From: Chloroflexota bacterium
Lineage (GTDB): Bacteria > Chloroflexota > Anaerolineae > Anaerolineales > E44-bin32
DNA: 6,157 nucleotides
Assembly: GCA_026390045.1 (NCBI GenBank)
Contig: JAPLGR010000463.1
Location: 1 to 6,157, forward strand
Direction of reading: 5' to 3'
Shown here in pieces: positions 1 through 5,758 of the stretch. The notes below the pieces were generated by a model. That model made no database searches and was not told the DNA's origin. It saw only the letters and a list, made by a program, of their open reading frames with translations. Every line of letters begins with the position of its first letter. Positions within the stretch are counted from its first letter, which is position 1. The translations under genes and the position numbers were made by a program.

Positions 1-984
1 CTGCACAGAGAAACTATCGAGCATGAAGGTGAACCACCACCCCCAGTCGACCGGCGGCAATTCGCCCAGGAAAGCTGAGAGCCTAAGGAGGGCCTCAGGG
101 TCGAGGCGCAGCATGCGGGCGATGTCACCAGGGATGCGGAAGGGAAAAAGCAAAGGCAGGACCAAGGCCGCGAGGACGCCAGCGCCCAGCAGCAACAGGA
201 GGCCGCCGGCAGCCTTGCCTCGTGGCCTCGCAGACCGGAGTAGCAGGCCTGCGCTGAGAATCAAGGCCAGGACAAGCACCGGCAGCATCGCCCACGCGGT
301 GCGTTTGGTCAGAGCCGCCAACAAGCACAAGAAGGCGCCGGCGAACCAAAGGCGCAAGTCCCCCCTGCGTTGTAGCCCCACGACAAGGACAAGGAGTGTG
401 GCGGCCACCAAGGGGGGAGCGAGGTTGTCGTTGTTGTACGAGGCGCTGATGAAGGTGTAGGAAGGCCAAAGGGCGACCCACGCTGCGGCAGCCAGGCGCT
501 TGAGCTCGGAGCCAGGGGCGATGAAGATGCGCGTCGCCAACAGGTAGGTGAGCCAGACAGTCAGAACATGCAACGCAACCGAAAACATCCGCAGGGCATA
601 GAGCTGGGTGAGCACCGGCTGCGATCGCAGGCCCCAATAGATGGGCAGGGAAAGCAGATAGTACAGCGGAGGCTGTGGCGTGAAGTTCTTGCTCCCCAGT
701 GGGGTCGCAATGGCACGGAACTCCGCCTCGGGCAGGGTCGGCAGCAGGCGGAAGCGGTTGTGCTGGAACAAGCGCATGGTGTCTGCAACTTCCCACTGCA
801 TGGCGGACGACCGATCCTCAGCCGAGAGGGTGAGGCTGCGCTTGGCGTCGATCAGTCTCAGGTACTCATAGTGCAGGTACTCATCAGGTGCCTGCCATGG
901 GTGCGCCAGGGCGGCATACAGCACGCCATGGAAGAACGTGAAGACCAGGAGCCAGAACAGTGGGCGGCGGATCTGGCAGCTCAC
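1..984 (-). CDS. DUF2142/GT-C-like polytopic membrane glycosyltransferase, 3' end beyond the window
   Basis: This frame is open from a GTG at 984-982 to the left edge (328 codons, no stop), so the C-terminus is missing. The GTG overlaps the TGA of the upstream gene (GTGA), and an in-frame TAG lies a few codons before it, so this is the only plausible start near the junction. The product starts with a short basic stretch and a hydrophobic helix (about residues 8-27). A first outer loop follows with APDEYLHYEYL (32-42), then QPPLYYL (104-110), and later YNNDNLA (183-189) among several leucine/alanine-rich membrane helices (about 125-155, 165-204, 211-250, 259-281). An acidic DE-x-x-H loop, a QPPLYY motif and an NND motif are typical of DUF2142 and related GT-C-fold proteins, which use polyprenyl-phosphate sugars outside the membrane. 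Third gene of the operon, probably translationally coupled to the second. The donor, acceptor and exact family are unknown; the membrane glycosyltransferase class is fairly secure. Confidence 0.82.
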   Translation of the reverse strand, partial: MSCQIRRPLFWLLVFTFFHGVLYAALAHPWQAPDEYLHYEYLRLIDAKRSLTLSAEDRSSAMQWEVADTMRLFQHNRFRLLPTLPEAEFRAIATPLGSKNFTPQPPLYYLLSLPIYWGLRSQPVLTQLYALRMFSVALHVLTVWLTYLLATRIFIAPGSELKRLAAAAWVALWPSYTFISASYNNDNLAPPLVAATLLVLVVGLQRRGDLRLWFAGAFLCLLAALTKRTAWAMLPVLVLALILSAGLLLRSARPRGKAAGGLLLLLGAGVLAALVLPLLFPFRIPGDIARMLRLDPEALLRLSAFLGELPPVDWGWWFTFMLDSFSVQ

Positions 985-2243
985 GCGATCTGCCTGATCG
1001 GGCGGACCCTATGCCACAGCGCGACCAGGCCGATCGCTGCCCAGATCAAGGCGAACACGTCGAGGGGAGTTCGGAATCGTGTCCCCGCGAAGAACGCCGC
1101 CGTGAGGAGGGCCTGGCTGACGAGAGCCAGGGCAAGCCAGCTGTGTTCGCGCCGTGAGGGTCCAAGCCGGGTGAGGCCGAGCACGGCCAACGGGAGACTC
1201 ACCAGCCAACTGGCGATGAAGAGCATCTGGGCCAGACCCAGGGGGAGGGTGGCCTGGCTGTAGTTGCTGCCGATGTTGGGCCGGAAGAACAGGTAGTACA
1301 CGAGCTTGAGCCCATACAAGCGTGCCGCACGCCAGGGCGCGGCCGTGACGGATTGCAGCCCGCGGGCATAGAAGAAACGATCGCGCTCGAACTCGGGCAG
1401 GGCGGCTGCCTGACGCACGAGGTCGGGGTCGATCTCCGTGGGGAAGACGTATTCGCCCGTGGCCTGAGGATTGTTGCCAATCCAGAAGTTGAGCCCGCCG
1501 TTTGTCGAGGAGACAGACCAAACGCCGAATGTGCGGGAGTTGTACGCTCCCCATGGAAGACACACCAGAGCCGCTCCCAGCAAGACGAGCAGCCCAAGCC
1601 CCAGTCGGCGCCGCAGGCTGGCGGCCACAGGATACCAGGCCAGCCACACGAGTGCCAGGGGAAGGAGCGCCAGCCAGGTCGACCGGGTGAGGCCGGCCGC
1701 GGCCAGGGCCGCGCCCCCGCCCAACGCGCTTGCCAGCGAAAGGCGCCGGCCAGCGAGCACCAGCAGCCACGAACCGATGACGAGAAAGAACGCCTCCAGC
1801 GTGACGGTGCTGATGGTCACGGCATAGGAGGCGAGCGGAGGATAGATGGCCGTCAGGAGTCCCGCCGTCAGGGCCTCTTCTTCCCGGGCGCGCAAGGATA
1901 GAGACAAGCCGTAGACCGCCACCACAGTGCCGAGCGAGAGCAGGATCTGGATGGCCTGCAGTGCCCAGGCCGCTCGGAGCCAGCCGGCGAATGCCAGGAG
2001 CAGCGGGTAGAGCGGAGGAATGAAGGCCGTCGGCTGCGCAGGGGCTAGCCCGTAGAAGTCCCACGCATAGCGGCCGGCCGTGAGCAGGCTGCGGGCGATC
2101 TCCTCGTACTCGTAGTTCCAGGGGACGCGAGCATCACCCACCACCCATGCGGCCGCAAGTCTGACGGCGAGGGCGAGGGCAACGATCAGGAGTAGCTGGA
2201 GGCGATTGGCCGGTGCTCGAGAGGCTAGACGACCCGTGATCAC
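981..2243 (-). CDS. GT39/ArnT-like (PMT_2) membrane glycosyltransferase
   Basis: A 420-residue polytopic membrane protein, likely transferring a sugar from a polyprenyl-phosphate carrier to a surface acceptor on the outer face of the cytoplasmic membrane. An N-terminal helix (about 15-36) is followed by an outer loop rich in acidic residues, NYEYEEIARSLL (43-54), the place where GT-C enzymes carry their catalytic acid. PPLYPLLL follows at 76-83. Helices alternate through about 400. The loop PWGAYNSRTFG (230-240) to NGGLNFWIGNNPQATG (248-263) matches the family's PW-x-x-RN...GG-N...GNNP-x-x-TG pattern, and RFRTPLDVF (389-397) matches the usual C-terminal R-x-R-x-P-x-D block. The length is a little under the common 450-550 residues, but both ends look intact. 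The GTG start overlaps the TGA of the upstream glycosidase by four bases, and its own TGA overlaps the next gene's GTG in the same way, so it is the middle gene of a coupled operon. Substrate unknown. Confidence 0.87.
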   Translation of the reverse strand: MITGRLASRAPANRLQLLLIVALALAVRLAAAWVVGDARVPWNYEYEEIARSLLTAGRYAWDFYGLAPAQPTAFIPPLYPLLLAFAGWLRAAWALQAIQILLSLGTVVAVYGLSLSLRAREEEALTAGLLTAIYPPLASYAVTISTVTLEAFFLVIGSWLLVLAGRRLSLASALGGGAALAAAGLTRSTWLALLPLALVWLAWYPVAASLRRRLGLGLLVLLGAALVCLPWGAYNSRTFGVWSVSSTNGGLNFWIGNNPQATGEYVFPTEIDPDLVRQAAALPEFERDRFFYARGLQSVTAAPWRAARLYGLKLVYYLFFRPNIGSNYSQATLPLGLAQMLFIASWLVSLPLAVLGLTRLGPSRREHSWLALALVSQALLTAAFFAGTRFRTPLDVFALIWAAIGLVALWHRVRPIRQIA

Positions 2244-3790
2244 CTCAAGACGGACGGGAGATAGACCGAGTAGAAGTCGCTGATCATGATCAGCGGATCC
2301 TGGGTCAGGGTGATGGTAGGCGTAACGGGCACGTCGGTCCCGTACTTGTCAACGAGGCTCTCGACGTGAGCCGGCGGGTGAAACGTCTGGCTTCCGCTCG
2401 AAAGTCCCCAGAAGAGCCGCAGTTCGTGGCCGGTGGAGTAGTCGCGGAACAGATAGCCCTCTAGATTGCTGGCGCCCATCTCGGTGGAGGCTAGGGGGCG
2501 GACGTAGACCTGACCGGGGAGGACCCCTGCCAGGGTGGCGTAGGCTGATAGCGAGGGCTTTGGATCGTAGGGGGGGATCGCGGTGTCGGACGTCACGAGG
2601 CCGTGATGGATGAAGCTATCGCCCGTCGAGTTGTAGTCGTGCATGTTGTACCAGATTCCGATCTGGATGCCGGCCGCGGCTGCTCGGGCGAACTGCCGGA
2701 TCACTTGTTGTGCCTGGGTGTCGGGGGTGCGAGGATCCCCGGGATAGATGCCCCCACTGCTGTCGCCCAATTCAGAAACCACCAAAGGCTTGACAACGCC
2801 ATGGGCCGTCAGCATGTCGCGAATGGTCTTGGCCTTGCCCAGAAAACCCGGCAGTCCGGTCAGACCCTGCCAGTAGCTGTCGTAGTCCGGATAGTAGTGG
2901 TAGTTCATGACGTCGAAGGAATCCGCCGCATCGAGGGTCAGGATCTGATCCAGGAAGTCAGGGTTGAAGATGCCGCTGCTGAAGAAGTCGTCGGCGAGGC
3001 CCCCCAGAAGGACATACGCATCGGCGTCGATTGCCTTGATCTTCTGGTAGGCCGCCTGCAGCGTGCTCACGTAGCCGGGGACGTTGACCTCGTAGTCATC
3101 GAAGTAGTACTGCTCGAAGTAGTCGGCGGGATGATCGCCGAAGGCCGCGGCCTCAAAGTCGCCGCGGCAATCGGGGGACCCTGGCGCTCGGGTGAAGCTG
3201 ACGACATCGGGCTCGTTGTAGACCGCCCAGTAGTCGACCCGGTCCTCGTAGCGATTGACGACGGCATCCACGTAGTCGACGAAATCGGAGAGCGGTGCAT
3301 GGTTGACAGGGCCACGGTTGTAGTCCGCGGCCCAGCAGGGGTTGCCGCCCAAGGTGACCATGATGCTGTAGCCCTGGCCTACAGCTGTGTCGACGATGTG
3401 ATCGTAGTATGTCCAGTCGTACGCGGCTGGGAGCTTCTTCTGGGCGGGTGTGTTCCCGGCCAGGGAGCGCCACTCAATGCCGAAGTGAATGAAGCGAGCG
3501 CCCGCGGCATGGACAGCCGTCCCGGCTGCGTCCAATGCCCCCGATGAGAGCAACTGAACCCCCAGCAGGTCCGGGAGGGATAGGCCCGGAATCTGCTCGG
3601 CCGGGCTCAAGCCGAGCGAGTGAACTGGTTCGGCCGCGAGAGCCACGGAGATTGCGCTTGCGCTCTGCGGCTGCAGGTTGGGTTCAGCAGCGCCCGGCGG
3701 ACTCGAGCTCGCCAGGCTCCCGAGAGCCAGCAGGACCAGGACCAGTCGCGCAAGGAGTCGCTCTAGTGTTTGTGGTCGAAGAGTGTGCAT
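2240..3790 (-). CDS. Secreted clan GH-A glycoside hydrolase (GH39/GH5-like)
   Basis: This exported retaining glycosidase has 516 residues. I chose the ATG at 3790-3788 because it is followed directly by a signal peptide: a basic n-region (RPQTLERLLAR, 5-15), a hydrophobic core (LVLVLLALGSLA, 16-27) and small residues before about 35. A GTG at 3898 would add 36 polar residues in front of that signal. The TIM-barrel catalytic domain spans about 65-425. Its acid/base is probably E193 in WAVYNEPD (188-195) and its nucleophile E340 in VVSELGDS (337-344), the strand 4 and strand 7 glutamates of clan GH-A. MNYHYYP (295-301) is another barrel-strand motif. Residues about 426-503 look like the C-terminal beta-sandwich seen in GH39-type enzymes (VDKYGTDVPV, then TLTQDPLIMI). 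The protein ends SVYLPSVLR, resembling Chloroflexota YLPLV-type tails. First gene of the operon with two membrane glycosyltransferases, so it may process the glycan they make, like PslG. The exact GH family and substrate are not determined. Confidence 0.88.
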   Translation of the reverse strand: MHTLRPQTLERLLARLVLVLLALGSLASSSPPGAAEPNLQPQSASAISVALAAEPVHSLGLSPAEQIPGLSLPDLLGVQLLSSGALDAAGTAVHAAGARFIHFGIEWRSLAGNTPAQKKLPAAYDWTYYDHIVDTAVGQGYSIMVTLGGNPCWAADYNRGPVNHAPLSDFVDYVDAVVNRYEDRVDYWAVYNEPDVVSFTRAPGSPDCRGDFEAAAFGDHPADYFEQYYFDDYEVNVPGYVSTLQAAYQKIKAIDADAYVLLGGLADDFFSSGIFNPDFLDQILTLDAADSFDVMNYHYYPDYDSYWQGLTGLPGFLGKAKTIRDMLTAHGVVKPLVVSELGDSSGGIYPGDPRTPDTQAQQVIRQFARAAAAGIQIGIWYNMHDYNSTGDSFIHHGLVTSDTAIPPYDPKPSLSAYATLAGVLPGQVYVRPLASTEMGASNLEGYLFRDYSTGHELRLFWGLSSGSQTFHPPAHVESLVDKYGTDVPVTPTITLTQDPLIMISDFYSVYLPSVLR

Positions 3791-3792
3791 AT

Positions 3793-3801
3793 CCCCCCCC
3801 C
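3793..3801 (-). promoter_or_regulatory. G9 tract as unusual ribosome binding site of the glycosidase gene
   Basis: On the minus strand a run of nine G lies two bases before the ATG at 3790. Its 5' part is at a usable distance for pairing with the CCUCC of 16S rRNA, and no better GGAGG-like site lies near this start. The run is also a homopolymer prone to slippage and to sequencing error. A length change would leave the 3790 start in frame but would alter spacing, and it would break a longer reading frame from the GTG at 3898. Confidence 0.45.
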
Positions 3802-3900
3802 AGTCCGAACTCTCAGGATGACCCGATTCGGGCTGATCCAGGGGACCGCAATCGCGCACCATATGGCAGGGGCGCTCGCGGTCATTCCCTGTAATCACCC

Positions 3901-3929
3901 CCCAGTGTCCTAATCATAGACACAGTGGG
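3901..3929. repeat. Inverted repeat around the -10 box, possible operator
   Basis: CCCAGTGTC (3901-3909) and GACAC-ag-TGGG (3919-3929) form two arms that pair over nine positions with a two-base bulge, separated by nine bases that contain most of the -10 element. A protein bound to this dyad would block the promoter, so it could be a repressor operator; this is inference from position and symmetry alone. Confidence 0.35.
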
Positions 3930-3941
3930 CACACACCGCAA
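3913..3941 (-). promoter_or_regulatory. Sigma70-like promoter for the glycosidase operon
   Basis: On the minus strand, TTGCGG (3941-3936) is followed after exactly 17 bp by TATGAT (3918-3913). The -10 matches the consensus at five of six bases; the -35 matches only TTG. Transcription would start near 3906, giving a leader of about 115 nt to the ATG at 3790. If the GTG at 3898 were used instead, its leader would be only about 8 nt. Confidence 0.5.
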
Positions 3942-4105
3942 TGTTGCCATAGTACCCCCGCTGTGCTGACAAAGAAAGCGGATGGCTGCGACAGTTCGGT
4001 TCGAGGGGAACCCCCGGGCTGGGCGCGTGGAGTGTCCGCTGGCAAGCTCGGGGCAGGCGATGGTTGTGGTGAGCCACGAATCGACGAAAGAGGGAATCGC
4101 CGCAG

Positions 4106-4122
4106 GTCGAGGCCCCCTCGAC
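4106..4122. repeat. Perfect 7-bp-stem hairpin in the divergent region
   Basis: GTCGAGG (4106-4112) and CCTCGAC (4116-4122) form a GC-rich stem with a CCC loop. Neither side carries a clear U-rich run, so a standard intrinsic terminator is not supported. It may be a regulatory structure, or chance in GC-rich DNA. Confidence 0.35.
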
Positions 4123-4221
4123 ACCCACTTGTTTGTCACCCGGGGGCGCCGGGCGCAAAGGCCGGCCATGCGCGACGCATTCCGGGGGCCTTGTGGCACG
4201 AAGGCGGTATGCCAGTGAGGG

Positions 4222-4227
4222 TATACT
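4222..4227 (+). promoter_or_regulatory. Candidate -10 box for the GT2 gene
   Basis: TATACT matches the TATAAT consensus at five of six bases and would give a leader of about 30 nt to the TTG at 4264. No good -35 hexamer lies 16-18 bp upstream, so it is either a weak or activator-dependent promoter or a chance match. Confidence 0.3.
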
Positions 4228-4253
4228 CGTCGGGAGCGCGCTGGGAATTGCCC

Positions 4254-4258
4254 GGAGG
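4254..4258 (+). promoter_or_regulatory. Ribosome binding site fixing the TTG start of the GT2 gene
   Basis: GGAGG lies five bases before the TTG at 4264. No in-frame ATG or GTG exists between the upstream TGA (4216-4218) and this TTG, so this site decides the start. Confidence 0.7.
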
Positions 4259-4263
4259 CTCCC

Positions 4264-5268
4264 TTGAAGCTGATCATCCAAATCCCCTCCTACAACGAGG
4301 CCGCCGCGCTCCCCGTGACGCTCAAGGAGCTTCCACGCCAACTCAAGGGGTTTGCCAGCGTAGAGATCCTGGTGGTGGATGATGGAAGTACCGACGGGAC
4401 ATCCGAGGTGGCTCGCTCTTGTGGTGCGGATCATGTGATTCGACTATTGCAGCATGTCGGACTCGCTGCCGCCTTCGCCACTGGCCTGGAAGCTTGCCTC
4501 GCACGTGGAGCGGATGTCATCGTGAACACGGACGCCGACAACCAGTACAGAGCGGAGGATATCCGGCTGCTTGTGGAGCCCATCCTGGCGGGACGAGCGG
4601 AGCTGGTGGTGGGGGATCGGGGGGTGGCTGTGCTGCCCGCCTTCTCGCCCACCAAACGTGCCCTGCAGCGCTTGGGCAGCTGCGTCACAGAGAAAGCCTC
4701 GGGCGTGAAGACTCCCGATGCGACGAGCGGGTTTCGTGCCCTGACCCGCGAGATGGCCCTGCGCACTATCGTCCTCAGTCAGCATTCCTACGCCATCGAA
4801 ACGCTGATTCAGGCTGGTGCACGGCGCGTGGCAGTTGAGTACGTGCCCGTCCGCACCAATTCGAGCGCACGACCCTCGCGCCTGATCCGAAGCCTTTCGG
4901 ACTACCTGATGAATTCGACGGCGACCATCCTGCGCGCCTACACGATGTACCGTCCGCTTCGAGTGTTCACCGGTTTGGGTGGGTTGCTGCTTGGGCTGGG
5001 CTTGGCGCTCAGTGTGCGCTTCCTGTGCTACTTCCTGGTGGGCCAGAGCGGGGGACATGTTCAATCCCTGATTCTGGCCGCCATCTTGCTGATCGTCGGC
5101 TTTCAAGTGCTGCTCATCGGCCTGCTGGCGGACTTGGTTGGGTTCAACCGCCGCATCCTGGAAGAAGTGCTCTACCGCTTACGCCGACTTGAGATGGGCC
5201 AGAACTCGCCGGCGCCAAGATCACCGCGTCGGGCGCCCGCGGCGGCGAGAACGCGGAAGGCCAAGTAG
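4264..5268 (+). CDS. GT2 glycosyltransferase, DPM1-like, with two C-terminal membrane helices
   Basis: A 334-residue GT-A-fold enzyme that most likely moves a sugar from a nucleotide-sugar to polyprenyl phosphate at the cytoplasmic face of the membrane. The start is a TTG with GGAGG five bases upstream. PSYNEAAALP (8-17) and VVDDGSTDGT (37-46) form the nucleotide-binding start of GT2 enzymes. NTDADNQY (88-95) holds the DXD metal-binding motif. VVGDRG (115-120), PDATSGFRAL (151-160) and SYAIETLIQAG (175-185) are conserved blocks of the polyprenol-linked GT2 subfamily, followed by VRTNSSARPSRL (196-207). Two membrane helices follow (about 235-259 and 268-293), then a basic, Pro/Ala/Arg-rich tail (about 305-334) likely in the cytoplasm. 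It is divergent from the glycosidase/GT-C operon, and its lipid-linked product is the kind of donor that GT39-type enzymes use. The sugar and lipid are not determined. Confidence 0.92.
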   Translation: MKLIIQIPSYNEAAALPVTLKELPRQLKGFASVEILVVDDGSTDGTSEVARSCGADHVIRLLQHVGLAAAFATGLEACLARGADVIVNTDADNQYRAEDIRLLVEPILAGRAELVVGDRGVAVLPAFSPTKRALQRLGSCVTEKASGVKTPDATSGFRALTREMALRTIVLSQHSYAIETLIQAGARRVAVEYVPVRTNSSARPSRLIRSLSDYLMNSTATILRAYTMYRPLRVFTGLGGLLLGLGLALSVRFLCYFLVGQSGGHVQSLILAAILLIVGFQVLLIGLLADLVGFNRRILEEVLYRLRRLEMGQNSPAPRSPRRAPAAARTRKAK

Positions 5269-5588
5269 CCCGTGCGGCCTTCAGCTTCCTGTTCGTGCGT
5301 GCATTCCCGCAGCCGTTGATTGCCGGCGACGCGCGGGACGAGGCGCGAATCCCGATGACGGTCGAGGTGGCATTGCGCCCGCTCGGTCGACTGCGGAGAA
5401 CGGATACGCCTGCTCATTCTGGCGTGGGTCATAATTGGCGGTGGTGGATTCCATCGCTGGCACGACGTGAGCCTGTATCGTTGGCAATGGTGTGTGGAGC
5501 AGGGTGCCCCTCCGAACCGAGCGCGCCGGACGACTCCAGTGCATCCGTACCTGGCACGGGTGACCTGCCCACCCTCAAGGCGACTTCG

Positions 5589-5602
5589 GCCTTCATGAAG
5601 GC
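5589..5602. repeat. 14-bp perfect palindrome
   Basis: GCCTTCATGAAGGC is identical to its own reverse complement. It lies about 90 bp upstream of the candidate methyltransferase -10 box, a possible position for a dimeric regulator, although a chance palindrome is also possible. Confidence 0.35.
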
Positions 5603-5689
5603 TGGGCTTGGGTAGGTTAGCTCCGACGCGACAGAGGTGGACCGACCAGTATCCATCAGCCAATCGGCTTTGGGCGATGTGCGGTCGTG

Positions 5690-5695
5690 TACAAT
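5690..5695 (+). promoter_or_regulatory. Candidate -10 box for the methyltransferase gene
   Basis: TACAAT matches the sigma70 -10 consensus at five of six bases and would give a leader of about 50-60 nt to the methyltransferase start. The region 15-18 bp upstream (around 5667-5674) is only a poor -35 match (TTTGGG at 15 bp). Confidence 0.35.
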
Positions 5696-5745
5696 GAATC
5701 CGGGGTAACAAGTCCACGCTTGCTCAACCAGGGACGATAGGCATC

Positions 5746-5750
5746 GGAGG
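5746..5750 (+). promoter_or_regulatory. Ribosome binding site favouring the second ATG of the methyltransferase
   Basis: GGAGG is only two bases before the ATG at 5753 but eight bases before the in-frame ATG at 5759. The longer distance is the normal one, so 5759 is the better start; choosing 5753 would add just Met-Pro. Confidence 0.6.
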
Positions 5751-5758
5751 GGATGCCA

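Larger units (their letters stand above)
3791..4263. other. Divergent intergenic region, no gene seen
   Basis: These 473 bp separate the minus-strand glycosidase operon from the plus-strand GT2 gene. Reading frames here have no recognisable domain, hydrophobic pattern or ribosome binding site, and I regard them as chance. The region holds the proposed minus-strand promoter with its inverted repeat, a hairpin at 4106-4122, and a -10-like box next to the GT2 gene. No tRNA, riboswitch or insertion sequence was recognised. Confidence 0.7.
5269..5752. other. Intergenic stretch, no convincing gene, possible decayed fragment
   Basis: About 485 bp lie between the GT2 stop and the methyltransferase. 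Short frames here lack ribosome binding sites and domains. A plus-strand frame open from 5359 to a TGA at 5596-5598 includes a hydrophobic stretch (LLILAWVIIGGGG, 5410-5448) followed by FHRWHDVSLYRWQW, which reads like the first helix and loop of a membrane protein, but no ATG, GTG or TTG precedes it. An ATG at 5355 sits in another frame just upstream, so a frameshifted remnant is possible. No intrinsic terminator with a U-run was seen after the GT2 gene. The 3' part carries a palindrome and a -10-like box, described separately. Confidence 0.5.

Noticed and set aside
125..796. A long minus-strand frame and several overlapping plus-strand frames in 1-1260
   Set aside because: They are rich in Pro, Arg, Cys and His with no domain or membrane pattern, and they overlap the membrane-protein genes, whose frames show family motifs and continue to the left edge.
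2603..3547. A 314-codon plus-strand frame opposite the glycosidase
   Set aside because: It lies wholly inside the glycosidase gene on the other strand, is valine/aspartate-rich with no recognisable motif, and reflects codon bias of the real gene.
3949..3972. A second promoter-like pair, TTGTCA and TACTAT, on the minus strand
   Set aside because: The spacer is only 12 bp, too short for a sigma70 promoter.
3990..4012. A GGTTCGA-containing hairpin that resembles a tRNA T-arm
   Set aside because: The stem pairs GGTTC with GAACC, so the TTC is in the stem rather than the loop, and no acceptor, D or anticodon arms can be built around it.
3910..4434. Overlapping frames on both strands in the divergent intergenic region
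   Set aside because: There is no ribosome binding site, domain or hydrophobic pattern; one runs into the GT2 gene on the opposite strand. The promoter elements fit non-coding DNA better.
5172..5717. A 181-codon minus-strand frame across the GT2 3' end and the intergenic stretch
   Set aside because: It overlaps the end of the GT2 gene on the opposite strand, has no domain or ribosome binding site that I can see, and has shadow-like composition.
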